Shown here: one piece after another, positions 16,160 to 26,676 of the stretch | Numbering within the stretch: the first letter of the stretch is position 1 | Layout of the letters: each line of letters begins with the position of its first letter | NCBI GenBank assembly: GCA_947444195.1 | Contig: CANEZL010000005.1 | Span: 1-64,000 of the forward strand | Direction of reading: 5' to 3' | Source: Methylobacteriaceae bacterium | GTDB lineage: Bacteria > Pseudomonadota > Alphaproteobacteria > Rhizobiales > Beijerinckiaceae | Length of the DNA stretch: 64,000 nucleotides | Translations under genes and position numbers: made by a program | The notes under the pieces: model-generated | The model's database searches: none | What the model saw: the letters and a program-made list of their open reading frames with translations, nothing else | Told to the model about the DNA's origin: nothing

Positions 16160-18118
16160 GTGCCGTCCACCTTCCCCACCGTCCAGACGAGGCTGGCGGA
16201 CCACCCGGCGCTCGACGCCATGGGCAAGCTCTACGGGCGCATCGAGCGGACGCTGCACGCCTCCATGAAGGCCAGCCGCCCCTGGCGCGGCGACCTCCAA
16301 CTCTCCCTCTACCGGCGCTTCGACGTCACCTCCGACCACGTCGACCACGTCCGCCGGGGGCTTGAGGCCAAGCTCAAGGCCGCCCGCGAGGGTGCCGCCG
16401 CCCAGGCCGAAGGGCTGCGCGCGAAGGCCAGAGCCAAGACCGGCCAAGCCGATGCCAAGGCGAAGCGCCTTGCGAAGGAGCGGACGAAGCGCACCAAGCT
16501 CGACGCCAGGCGGCAGGCGCTCCACGACGCCATCGCCGAGGCGCTCAGGCCCGAGACCGACCCGAAGGCCGCCAAGCGCAAGGCCAGGGCGGCCGCCAAG
16601 GCCCGCGAGGCGCTGCCGGCGGCGCGGGCCAAGGTGGACGAGGTCGACCGGCTGGTCCGGCGCCTGCGCGGCGAGATCCACCAGCACCGCCGACGGGCCG
16701 GCAACCTGCTCGACGACGCGGGGCGGCTCGAAGACCGCGCCGCCTACCCGTCGCTCGCCTTCGGCACGCGCGACCTCTTCGCCGCGCAGCATGCGCTGTC
16801 CGAAAACGGCCTCGCAAGCCACGACGACTGGCGCGGGGTCTGGCGGGACGAGCGGTCGAGCCAGTTCGTCAGCGAGGGCAACGCAGGCAAGCTCGACGGA
16901 AACGCCTTTGTCCGCCTCGACCCGCAGGCGGACGGCACGTTCTGCCTGGAGCTCCGGCTACCGCGCGCCGTCGCCCACCTCGCCGACGGCGGCTACCTCG
17001 CCTCGAACGGCATCTGCGTGCATTACGTGCTGCTGCACGGGCTACGGTTCGAGCACGGACGCGATCAGGTCGCCGCGTGGCTGATCCCGCACCGGCTGCA
17101 CGCGTTCGACCCGACCCTGCCGCCCGGGCCGCCGGTCAACTACCGCTTCGTCCGCGACGGGCAGGGCTGGCGAGTCATGGTCACCGCCGAGGTCCACCAT
17201 GCCACGCCGACGATGTCGTTCGCGAACGGCGCGCTCGGGGTCGACCTCAACGAGCACGACGTCGTCACGACCCTGGCGGATGACCACGGCAACCCCGCCG
17301 GGACCTGGACCTTCCCGCTGCCGGCCTATGACAAGACCGAAGGGCAGCGGCTCGACATGGTCCGCCATGTCGCCGCCCGCCTCGTCGAGCTGGCGCGCGA
17401 GCTCCGCGTAGCGCTCGTCATCGAGAAACTCGACTTCGCCGCCAAGAAGGCGGAGCTCGCCTGCGGGGAGCGTCCGCGTCGGGCCAGGCAATTGTCGTCC
17501 TTCGCCTACGCCGAGTTCGACAAGGCGCTGGCCTCCGCCGCCTTGCGCGCCGGCGTGGCGCTGCGCCGGGTGAACCCGGCGTACACGTCCCTGATCGGCC
17601 GCGTGAAGTTCGCTCCCCGCTACGGGTTGAGCGTCCACGCGGCGGCCGCCCTGTGCGTAGCGCGCCGGGCGATGAAGCTCTCCGAGAGGCTGCCCGAACC
17701 TGTCGAGTCTCCCGTGGGCGCACGGCCGGGTCCGGCCTGCGTCCCCGTGAGGCTCGACGGCGGCGACCTTGTCACCCTGGCGCATCCCGTGAGGAAGGCG
17801 CGCAGGCATGTCTGGTCGTCGTGGCGACGGCTCCACTCGGCGAAACAAGCGGTGCACGTGGCACGCGCGCGGGCGCGCCGGGAGGCGCGATCCACCGGAG
17901 CGAGCGGGGGCGAGGCGCAAGCCGGACCCCCGCCGGCGAAGGAGAGACGGGGTGGCTCACCGCCCCCTCGCGCGTCCGGAGGGGTCGCGCCCCCGGCGAG
18001 GTCGTCGGGCCTACGGACTGGCCCGGCGCGGGAGCAGGTACGCCCGCCCGAGGGGAGGCTTCGGCCGACCCGCGTAGACGAAGCGCACGGTGGCCGATCC
18101 ACCAACGCTTCTCGATAG
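16160..18118 (+). CDS. TnpB-related (IS200/IS605 accessory-type) RuvC-like protein
   Basis: The 652-residue product starts at GTG 16160. An N-terminal domain is followed by a long Lys/Ala-rich charged helix (about residues 65-200), then a TnpB-type core: RuvC-I GALGVDLNEHDV (Asp362) and RuvC-II VALVIEKLDF (Glu422). The RuvC-III region reads NPAYTSLIGRVKF then YGLSVHAAAALCVARRAM. In ordinary TnpB that last motif has a catalytic Asp in DxNAA; here it is Ser491-Val-His493, and the CxxC zinc finger between motifs II and III is absent. This looks like the large 'TnpB-related' family rather than a random lesion. The C-terminal 110 residues are Pro/Gly/Arg-rich. No TnpA lies nearby. Transposition or guide-RNA function is not shown by the sequence. 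Confidence 0.75.
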   Translation: MPSTFPTVQTRLADHPALDAMGKLYGRIERTLHASMKASRPWRGDLQLSLYRRFDVTSDHVDHVRRGLEAKLKAAREGAAAQAEGLRAKARAKTGQADAKAKRLAKERTKRTKLDARRQALHDAIAEALRPETDPKAAKRKARAAAKAREALPAARAKVDEVDRLVRRLRGEIHQHRRRAGNLLDDAGRLEDRAAYPSLAFGTRDLFAAQHALSENGLASHDDWRGVWRDERSSQFVSEGNAGKLDGNAFVRLDPQADGTFCLELRLPRAVAHLADGGYLASNGICVHYVLLHGLRFEHGRDQVAAWLIPHRLHAFDPTLPPGPPVNYRFVRDGQGWRVMVTAEVHHATPTMSFANGALGVDLNEHDVVTTLADDHGNPAGTWTFPLPAYDKTEGQRLDMVRHVAARLVELARELRVALVIEKLDFAAKKAELACGERPRRARQLSSFAYAEFDKALASAALRAGVALRRVNPAYTSLIGRVKFAPRYGLSVHAAAALCVARRAMKLSERLPEPVESPVGARPGPACVPVRLDGGDLVTLAHPVRKARRHVWSSWRRLHSAKQAVHVARARARREARSTGASGGEAQAGPPPAKERRGGSPPPRASGGVAPPARSSGLRTGPAREQVRPPEGRLRPTRVDEAHGGRSTNASR

Positions 18119-18210
18119 CCGTTTTCCTCGGGTGATGGCGGCAGCGAGGCCCGCGAGCGCGCAGTCCCGGGTGGCGGCCCGCGGCGACGAGGGACGCCCG
18201 GGCGCGGCCG

Positions 18211-20124
<1,914 letters not shown>

Positions 20125-20328
20125 GGGACTTCCGGCGCGGGTGCGTGACGTTTGGCAGGGCTATCGCGAGGGACGCCGGCGCGAAACCCAGGGACAACCG
20201 CTAAGGGAGAGTACGTAGCCGCAGCGGTTGGACCCGTGGCCGAACCGGTCCCCATGCCGCCGGACGACGGCCAGGTCGCCCCGGGGGCATGCGCGGTCGC
20301 CGGGGCCCGGCCCGGGCCGCAGGCGCAC

Positions 20329-20946
20329 TCAGCCGCCGGGCGGGCGCCCCGTGACGAGGGCCATGCGGACGAGCTCGGACAGGCTGCCTGCCTGCATCTT
20401 GCTCATCACGTTGGCCCGGTAGATCTCGACGGTCCGCGGGCTGATCCCGAGGTCGAGGCCTATGACCTTGTTGGCCTTGCCGGCGACCAGCCCGTCCAGC
20501 ACTTGGCGCTCGCGCTCGGACAGCGTGCCGAGCCGCGTGCGCACCGCGTCGCCCTCGGCGGCGAGGTGCGTGCTACGTTCCGCCAGCGCCAGGGCCGAGC
20601 GGACGCTGGCGAGCAGCACGTCGTCGTCGAACGGCTTCTCGATGAAGTCGACGGCGCCCGCCCGCATGGCCTCGACAGCGAGCGGCACGTCGGCGTGGCC
20701 CGTCATGACGATGACGGGCGGCATCGGTCCCCGCTGGCGGAGACGGCGCAGGAACTCGATGCCGTCGATCTCGGGCATGCGCACGTCCGTGACGATGCAT
20801 CCGCCGGGCTCGGCGACGGCGGCGAGGTAGGCGCCGGCGGACTCGTGCACGCGCACCGCAAGCCCGTCGCTCGCGAGCAGGAAGGCGAGCGCCTGGCGGA
20901 CCGGCAGGTCATCGTCGACGACGTGCACGAGCGCGTCACTGGGCAT
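20329..20946 (-). CDS. fixJ: Response regulator FixJ
   Basis: The 205-residue protein has a receiver domain ([18 protein letters not shown], phospho-acceptor Asp54 in [12 protein letters not shown], conserved Thr in [11 protein letters not shown] and Lys in IEKPFDDD). A LuxR/NarL-type HTH follows, with [20 protein letters not shown] and [18 protein letters not shown]. The FixJ-specific linker and HTH spacing are typical. When phosphorylated by FixL under low oxygen, FixJ activates fixK-type genes. ATG 20946 lies within the end of fixL (11-bp overlap), so the pair is translationally coupled. No fixK gene follows here; the downstream gene reads as an unrelated ABC exporter. Confidence 0.92.
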   Translation of the reverse strand: MPSDALVHVVDDDLPVRQALAFLLASDGLAVRVHESAGAYLAAVAEPGGCIVTDVRMPEIDGIEFLRRLRQRGPMPPVIVMTGHADVPLAVEAMRAGAVDFIEKPFDDDVLLASVRSALALAERSTHLAAEGDAVRTRLGTLSERERQVLDGLVAGKANKVIGLDLGISPRTVEIYRANVMSKMQAGSLSELVRMALVTGRPPGG

Positions 20947-22486
20947 GCGCGAGTTCCTTTCGATCGAAGGTGCGCAGGGTGAAGCGGAAGGTCGTCCCGC
21001 CCGCGGGGCCGGGCTCGACCAGGATCTTGCCGCCATGCGCCTCCACGATGGTGCGGCAGATCGAGAGGCCGACCCCCATCCCGTTCGCCTTCGTGGTCAC
21101 GAAGGGCTGGAAGAGCTGGGCGGCCACCTCGGGCGCGATACCGCTGCCGGTATCGGCCACGCTGACCTCCACGAGCCCGTCGTCCGGCAGCGCCCGCGTG
21201 GCGACGACGAGCTCGCGGCGCGGCGCGTCCTGCATGGCCTCAATGGCGTTGCGGATGAGGTTGAGCAGGACCTGCTGGACCTGGATGCGGTCCGCCAGCA
21301 CGAGGGGCGCGTCCGGATCGAGGTCGAAGCGCACGCGCACCCCCTTCTCCTTGGCGCCGACGAGGGCGAGCGCGCTCGCCTCCTCCACCAGCTTGGGCAG
21401 CCCCTCGATGTGCCGCTCGCTCTCGCCGCGCGCCACGAACTCGCGCAGGTGCCGGATGACCTGCCCCGCCCGCAACGCCTGCTCGGCGGCCTGGTTGACC
21501 GCGTCGGCCAGAAGCGGCACCCCCGCCCCTTCCATGCGGCCGAGGATGCGCCGGCAGCCCTTGAGGTAGCTCGCGATGGCGGTGAGCGGCTGGTTGATCT
21601 CGTGGGCGAGCGTCGAGGCCATCTCGCCGAGCGCGGTGAAGCGGGACATGTGCACGAGCTCGGATTGCAGCTCCTGCAGGCGCGTCTCGGTCTGATTGCG
21701 CTCGGTCAGGTCCCGGATGAAGCCGGTGAAGTGGCGCTCGCCGCCCGAGCGCATCTCGCCGACCGAGAGTTCCATCGGGAAGGTCGAGCCGTCCTTGCGC
21801 TGGCCGACGACGACGCGGCCGATGCCTATGATGCGCCGCTCGCCCGTCGTGAGATAGCGGGCCATGTAGGCGTCGTGCTGGGTCCGGTAGGGCTCGGGCA
21901 TCAGCAAGCTGACGTTGCGTTCCACGACCTCCGCTTCCGCGTAGCCGAACTGGCGCACGGCCGCCGCGCTGAAGGATTTGATCCGGGCCTGCTCGTCGAT
22001 GACCACCATGGCGTCGGGCACGGTGTCGAGGATCGAGCGCAGGTGCGCCTCGCGGGCGCGCAACTCGTCCTCGGCCTGCCTCCGCTCATGGATGCTGAAC
22101 ACCACGCCCCGGTGGCGGCACGGCCGCCCGTCCGGCCCGACCTGCACCCATCCGCGGGACCGTAGCCAGTGAACCTGGCCGTCGGGGTGGACCGCGCGGT
22201 AGTCGACCTCGTAGCTGCCGCCGCGCTCCAACGCCCGTCGGATGGCCGCCGCCCGGCCCTCGCGGTCATCCGGGTGGACGAGGGCCTGGGTCGCCTCGAA
22301 GCTGGTCAGGCGTTCCGGCGGTACGCCGAACAGGCCGACGCCGTTCGGCGAGACCGCGACGCGACCGGTCGGGATGTCCAGCGTCCAGGTGCAGATGCCT
22401 GCCTCGTCGAGGGTCTGCCGGAGTTCCTCGGCGCTCAGCGGGACGTCGCCCACGGTCGGTTTGGCTGCTGCCTCGGGCTTCGTCAT
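20936..22486 (-). CDS. fixL: Oxygen-sensing histidine kinase FixL (haem PAS)
   Basis: The 516-residue protein has two PAS domains (about 20-135 and 145-262) and a HisKA/HATPase core. The second PAS carries the FixL haem pocket: [14 protein letters not shown] with the haem-ligand His204, and [10 protein letters not shown] with the O2-sensing Arg224. The H-box is LAHEINQPL (His295), followed by [10 protein letters not shown] and DTGSGIAPE. There are no TM helices, so this is a soluble FixL as in Bradyrhizobium. Oxygen release from haem switches on autophosphorylation and transfer to FixJ. ATG 22486 is chosen because upstream residues in the frame lose PAS character. Confidence 0.93.
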   Translation of the reverse strand: MTKPEAAAKPTVGDVPLSAEELRQTLDEAGICTWTLDIPTGRVAVSPNGVGLFGVPPERLTSFEATQALVHPDDREGRAAAIRRALERGGSYEVDYRAVHPDGQVHWLRSRGWVQVGPDGRPCRHRGVVFSIHERRQAEDELRAREAHLRSILDTVPDAMVVIDEQARIKSFSAAAVRQFGYAEAEVVERNVSLLMPEPYRTQHDAYMARYLTTGERRIIGIGRVVVGQRKDGSTFPMELSVGEMRSGGERHFTGFIRDLTERNQTETRLQELQSELVHMSRFTALGEMASTLAHEINQPLTAIASYLKGCRRILGRMEGAGVPLLADAVNQAAEQALRAGQVIRHLREFVARGESERHIEGLPKLVEEASALALVGAKEKGVRVRFDLDPDAPLVLADRIQVQQVLLNLIRNAIEAMQDAPRRELVVATRALPDDGLVEVSVADTGSGIAPEVAAQLFQPFVTTKANGMGVGLSICRTIVEAHGGKILVEPGPAGGTTFRFTLRTFDRKELAHAQ

Positions 22487-22687
22487 GCTGGCCGCGCGGG
22501 TCGGACGAACCCCTCGTCCGATCAGTCCTCGGGCCCGCCTTTTACAACTTCGGGAGGATTCGGGAACAGCCCTCGCTGCCGCGGCCGGCACGGCCATGTT
22601 CGGTGAGGTGCCGGGCGGCCCCACCCGCTGCCCGCCCGGCGCCGGGTACCATGTACCGGGCTCACGGCCGCATAGGTCGGAGGCGGC

Positions 22688-24040
22688 TCACGCGGCGCGG
22701 CTGTGAATCGCGGCGGACGTCCCGAGATGCGCGTCGAAGGCCGCGGCGACGTTCCGGACGAAGCCCCGGGCATCGTCCGGGATGCCGAGGAAGGTGCCCT
22801 TGCGACGGACCAGTCCGTGCGCGGCGAGCGCCGGCAGGCGCGGCAGGGTGGCGAGGAGCGCGTCCGGATCGCGGCCGTGGGAACGGCAGACCGCGCCGAC
22901 GTCGACGGCGAAGTCGCACATGACCCGTTCGATCAGCTCGGCCCGGAGGCGGTCGTCCGGCGTCAGCGCGTATCCCTTCAGCGTGGCGAGTTCGCCGCGC
23001 GCGACGCGCCCTGCGTAGGCGCGCACCGCGGGATCGTTCTGGACGTAGCCCTGCGGCAGGCGGCCGATGGCCGAGGCGCCGAGGCCGATCAGCGCCTCGC
23101 TCGGGTCCGTCGTGTAGCCCTGGAAGTTCCGGCGCAGCGTGCCCGCGGCGTGCGCGACCGCCATGGGGTCGCCCGGCAGGGCGTAGTGGTCGAGGCCGAC
23201 CCGGACGTAGCCGGCTTGCCCGAGCGTCCCGGCGATGGCCTCGGCCTGCGCTTGGCGGGTGGCGCCGTCCGGCAAGGCCGCCTCGTCGATGCGGCGCTGG
23301 TGCTTCTTGAAGGAGGGCACATGGGCGTACCCGAACACAGCGAGGCGGTCGGGACGCAAGCCCAGGCACTGCCGCACCGTGTCGACGCACGAGGCCACGG
23401 TCTGGTGCGGCAGGCCGTAGATCAGGTCGAGGTTGATCCCGCCGATCCCGGCCGCCCGCAGTCCGGCGACCGCGGCTTCGGTGACGTCGTAGCCCTGGCG
23501 CCGCCGGATCGCCTCCTGCACCGCCGGGTCGAAGCTCTGGACGCCGAGGCTCGCCCGCGTGACGCCGGCCTCGCCCAGCGCGCGCGTCATCGCGGGGTTC
23601 AGGGTGCGCGGGTCGATCTCCACCGCGACCTCGGCGTCGGGATCGAGGGGGAAGCTGTCGCGGAGCAGGGCGACGAGGTCGCGGAAGGCATCCGGTGCCA
23701 TGATCGTGGGCGTGCCGCCGCCGAAATGGACGTGCCGCACGCGCGGCGACCGGGCGAGATGGCCGGCGACGAGGACGGTCTCGGCCCGAAGCGCCGCGAG
23801 GTAGTCCGCGATGGGCGCGTCGTGCCGGGTGACGCTGGTGTGGCAGCCGCAGTACCAGCACATCGCGCGGCAGAAGGGCACGTGCAGGTAGAGCGAGGTC
23901 GTCGCGGCCCCCGGGAGCGCGCGCAGCCAGTCCGCGTAGGTCCCCGCGCCCACCGCGGCGTCGAAATGCGGGCTCGCGGGATAGCTCGTGTAGCGGGGCA
24001 GCCGCTCCGCGCCGTAGAGCGTCCTCAGGTCCTCGCGCAT
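22688..24040 (-). CDS. hemN: Oxygen-independent coproporphyrinogen III dehydrogenase
   Basis: The 450-residue radical-SAM enzyme shows RYTSYP near the N-terminus, the cluster motif CRAMCWYC (Cys57, Cys61, Cys64) followed by GC, HFGGGTPT, and SLGVQSFDP. The C-terminal HemN domain contains LGASAIGRLPQGYVQN and LKGYAL. It performs the two oxidative decarboxylations of coproporphyrinogen III to protoporphyrinogen IX without O2, so haem for cbb3 oxidase, FixL and Nap cytochromes can be made at low oxygen. The start at 24040 is 84 bp from the centre of an exact FNR/FixK box (24118-24131), with a TATCGC -10 about 31 bp downstream of the box. Confidence 0.95.
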   Translation of the reverse strand: MREDLRTLYGAERLPRYTSYPASPHFDAAVGAGTYADWLRALPGAATTSLYLHVPFCRAMCWYCGCHTSVTRHDAPIADYLAALRAETVLVAGHLARSPRVRHVHFGGGTPTIMAPDAFRDLVALLRDSFPLDPDAEVAVEIDPRTLNPAMTRALGEAGVTRASLGVQSFDPAVQEAIRRRQGYDVTEAAVAGLRAAGIGGINLDLIYGLPHQTVASCVDTVRQCLGLRPDRLAVFGYAHVPSFKKHQRRIDEAALPDGATRQAQAEAIAGTLGQAGYVRVGLDHYALPGDPMAVAHAAGTLRRNFQGYTTDPSEALIGLGASAIGRLPQGYVQNDPAVRAYAGRVARGELATLKGYALTPDDRLRAELIERVMCDFAVDVGAVCRSHGRDPDALLATLPRLPALAAHGLVRRKGTFLGIPDDARGFVRNVAAAFDAHLGTSAAIHSRAA

Positions 24041-24117
24041 GCACGCTTCTCCTTGGCCATGCCCGGAGGCCGCCGGGGTTGCGGGGGCAGCGATACGGGC
24101 CCTCCGCCCACGCCGCC

Positions 24118-24131
24118 TTGACGTGGCTCAA
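24118..24131 (-). promoter_or_regulatory. FNR/FixK box upstream of hemN
   Basis: TTGACGTGGCTCAA, an exact TTGA-N6-TCAA site. On the hemN strand a TATCGC hexamer at 24092-24097 lies about 31 bp downstream of its centre. Confidence 0.8.
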
Positions 24132-24176
24132 TCGCGCCGGTGCCGGCGAACGCGGCGCCGGACCTCAGGTACGGGC

Positions 24177-24869
24177 TCAGCCGAACGCCCGGAGCGTGGC
24201 CAGCGGGTCGGGACCGATCAGCAGCGCGTGGCCATGCGCGAGGAACCAGAGGTCGAGCAGCCCGGCCGCCGCCGCCGGCAAAACCAGCCGCCGCAAGGCC
24301 CCGGCACGGGCGCGCCCGCCGAGCAACGCCGCGAAGGGAAGGATCGAGGTGTGCCGGCTCATCGCCTCCCAGCGCTGGCGTCCCAGGCGTCGGCGCGCCT
24401 TGGCGTCCAGGAGCGGCATGCCGAGGGCCGCGAAGGCGGCCATCGTGCCGAAGAGGGCCACCGAGGCCAGGTCGCCGTTCGGCGGGACGTGGGCCAGGGC
24501 CCAGAGCAGGAAGCCCCAGAGCGCCGGATGGCGTGTGACCGCGGCGGCCGGGCCCGGCTCGGTCCCGGGGCGCAGGGAGACGGAGAGCGGGCTCGGATCG
24601 AGCAGGCCGGCCACGAGCAGGAACAGGGCGAGCGGCATCGCGAGGAGCGTCACGTGCCATTGCCAGGGTGCCGCCGCCCAGAGTTCGACGGTGTCGGCCC
24701 GCCGCGTCGCGGCGACGAGCCAGCCGAGCAGCGCCAGGGACAGGATCGAGTACCCGGCCAGGTAGGGGCCGCGGCCGAGCAGCCCGACGAGGCGGCTGCG
24801 CACGCGCGGCGAGGCCGGGACCGCGTGCGCGGCGAGGAAGGCGGCCAGGGCCGCGGCGAACTCGGTCAT
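24177..24869 (-). CDS. nnrU: NnrU family membrane protein
   Basis: The 230-residue protein has about five to six TM segments. The pattern includes GPYLAGYSILSLALLGWLVA, VTRHPALWGFLLWALAHVPPNGD, LLDAKARRRLG and a C-terminal hydrophobic helix. The RHPxLWGFxLWALAHxxxNGD block is diagnostic for NnrU, an isoprenylcysteine-methyltransferase-like membrane fold. NnrU was named for its need in NO/nitrite metabolism in Rhodobacter; its chemistry is unknown. The start at 24869 overlaps the stop of the upstream membrane gene (ATGA). It is the last gene of a three-gene leftward run and ends about 46 bp before the hemN box. Confidence 0.85.
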   Translation of the reverse strand: MTEFAAALAAFLAAHAVPASPRVRSRLVGLLGRGPYLAGYSILSLALLGWLVAATRRADTVELWAAAPWQWHVTLLAMPLALFLLVAGLLDPSPLSVSLRPGTEPGPAAAVTRHPALWGFLLWALAHVPPNGDLASVALFGTMAAFAALGMPLLDAKARRRLGRQRWEAMSRHTSILPFAALLGGRARAGALRRLVLPAAAAGLLDLWFLAHGHALLIGPDPLATLRAFG

Positions 24870-26059
24870 GGGGCGCTCCGGTCCCCGTGCGGGCGGGCGC
24901 CCCGCGCCGCGCGTGCGATGCATGCGGCGAATCCCGCGACGGCGACGGCAGCGACGAGCCCGCTCCACCGGCGCCCCGCGTCCGCGCCGAGGAGGCCGGA
25001 CGCGACGCGCAGCGCGACCGCGGCATGCAGCGTCGCGAGCGGCGCGTACAGCACCGGGCCGAAGCGGGGCCGGATGCGGGCGACCGCCGGCAGGATGACC
25101 AGGGCATGGCCGAACACCATCGACAGGACGAAGCCGAGCATCACCGCGTGGAGGGCCATGTCGTACCCGAGCGCGGTCGCACCCGGCGGCACCATGAGGA
25201 GCAGCAGCCCCGCGGCCCCGAGCCAGGCGTAGCCCGCGAGCATGCAGGCCGCCATGAAGCGGGCCTGGCCCCCGAGGCGGACCGTGCGCAGGGCGATGTC
25301 GTGCCGGGCCAGCCAAGCGGTGAGCGCGAGGAGCCCGGCGCCCGTCAGGTCGGCCCCGCGGGCGTCGTGCAACCCCAGGCCGGCCCCGGCCAGCAAGGCT
25401 CCCGTGGCGAGGAGGTACAGAGGCAGGCCGAAGCGGCTGCGCGGCATGAGGCGGCTGAGTTCGAGGCGCTCCCCGACGATGGTCAGCACGAGGAAGGCGA
25501 GCCACCAGCCGGCCAGTCCCGGCACCGGGTCGCCGAAGGCCCATGCCACCGCGCCCGCCAGCCAGGCCGCCGCCCCCGCCGCGAGCGAGGCCGTGAAGGC
25601 GGCCGGCTGCCGCCGCGCCGCGACGAGCGAGGCCGCCAGGAGGACCGCCGCGCCCAGGACGTAGGCCCAGGCTCCCGTCGCGACCGGGGCGCCGGCCAGC
25701 AGGAGGACCGTCCCGGTCGCCGAGAGGGCCGGGGCCGCGAAAGGCCATCGTCCTCCGTGCGCGACGGCGCGTTCCAGCGCGACGAGCGTGCCGAACACGC
25801 CCGAGACCATGATCGGGCCATGCAGGGGCGCGAGCGGCGCGCCGTGCGGCAGGTCCCACCCCAGGCGTCCGAGGCCGGACCAGAGACCGGCCAGCAGGGC
25901 GGCCGCGGCGCAGGCGAGGGCCGCCAGGCGCAGCGGACCGGCGTTTCGGCCGGCAGGATCGGTAGGGGCCGGTCCCGGCCAAGCCGCGCCGTTCGGGCCG
26001 GCCGGGTCGGGACCCGCCCGGGAGGGTGCGGACCGCGCGGCCACGGCGCCGCCGGGCAC
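24866..26059 (-). CDS. Multi-TM membrane protein, NnrS-like, of the NO-response cluster
   Basis: The protein of about 397 residues has roughly 12 predicted TM helices. The N-terminal third includes APLHGPIMVSGVFGTLVALE and the C-terminal third includes YDMALHAVMLGFVLSMVFGH followed by ALVILPAV. Conserved His residues within helices (LHGP, LHAVMLG, FGHA) recall NnrS and haem-copper proteins, so a haem or copper ligand role is plausible. I chose GTG 26059, preceded by AGAGGACGAGG, because the longer frame runs into the DUF59 gene; the start is uncertain. It overlaps nnrU (ATGA) and follows the DUF59 gene, which implies one operon opposite nnrS. Confidence 0.65.
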   Translation of the reverse strand: MPGGAVAARSAPSRAGPDPAGPNGAAWPGPAPTDPAGRNAGPLRLAALACAAAALLAGLWSGLGRLGWDLPHGAPLAPLHGPIMVSGVFGTLVALERAVAHGGRWPFAAPALSATGTVLLLAGAPVATGAWAYVLGAAVLLAASLVAARRQPAAFTASLAAGAAAWLAGAVAWAFGDPVPGLAGWWLAFLVLTIVGERLELSRLMPRSRFGLPLYLLATGALLAGAGLGLHDARGADLTGAGLLALTAWLARHDIALRTVRLGGQARFMAACMLAGYAWLGAAGLLLLMVPPGATALGYDMALHAVMLGFVLSMVFGHALVILPAVARIRPRFGPVLYAPLATLHAAVALRVASGLLGADAGRRWSGLVAAVAVAGFAACIARAARGARPHGDRSAP

Positions 26060-26124
26060 GACCTCGTCCTCTCGCCGGCCGCGAGCCGCGATGGCCGGCG
26101 GACGGGCCCGACCGCGCGCGGCGG

Positions 26125-26526
26125 TCAGGACAGGCCCCGGGGCGGGTGGCCGAGCAACGCGAGGCCCAGGTCGGTGATGCGGTCCGGCGTCCAAGCCGGG
26201 CTCCAGACCAGCCTGACCTGGATGTCGCGGCAATCGTTGAAGCGCCGCCGCAGGCAGTCGTGCGCGTCCTCCACGATCATGCCGGCCAGCGGGCAGGTCC
26301 GGGCCGTGAGCGTCAGGTCGACGTCGATCCGGTCGGGGATCCTCGCTGCCCGATAGACCAGGCCGAGATGGACGACGCTGACGCCGACCTCCGGGTCGAG
26401 CACGTCGAGCAGGCAGTCGAGCACGTCGGGATCCAGCGCGTCGCGGCGGTCGGGCGGCCCGGCCGCCTCGCCATGCGAAGCCTGCCGCGTCGCGCGGCCC
26501 CTCAACCAGGATAGCACCTTCGTCAC
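26125..26526 (-). CDS. Metal-sulfur cluster protein, DUF59/MIP18 type
   Basis: The 133-residue protein contains a DUF59 domain: LDVLDPEVGVSVVHLGLVY, DVDLTLTARTCPLAGMIVED with the conserved reactive Cys of the TxxxCP motif, and VRLVWSPAWTPDRITDLG. The family (PaaD, SufT, MIP18) helps mature Fe-S proteins. GTG 26526 is selected because GGACGG precedes it and because the FNR-type box is centred 58 bp upstream. Beside nnrS and nnrU it is likely to repair or assemble Fe-S clusters under nitrosative stress, which is inference from context. The first 25 residues are basic and not conserved. Confidence 0.8.
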   Translation of the reverse strand: MTKVLSWLRGRATRQASHGEAAGPPDRRDALDPDVLDCLLDVLDPEVGVSVVHLGLVYRAARIPDRIDVDLTLTARTCPLAGMIVEDAHDCLRRRFNDCRDIQVRLVWSPAWTPDRITDLGLALLGHPPRGLS

Positions 26527-26577
26527 CCGTCCGTTCGCCGCGACGGGGCCAGGTTGCGCCTCGCGCCCGGAAGCGCC

Positions 26578-26591
26578 TTGATCTGGATCAT
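26578..26591. promoter_or_regulatory. FNR-type box in the divergent nnrS / DUF59-nnrU control region
   Basis: TTGATCTGGATCAT lies between divergent genes, 58 bp from the DUF59 start and 92 bp from the nnrS start. A CTATCG hexamer at 26613-26618 is spaced as a -10 for rightward transcription to nnrS. The leftward -10 is less clear. Confidence 0.7.
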
Positions 26592-26676
26592 GCCCCGCCG
26601 CGATCCGGCTCGCTATCGGGGCAGACCCCGCAGCGGACCCTGCCACCCACGGGTGCCGCGCCGAGGAGGGTCGACG

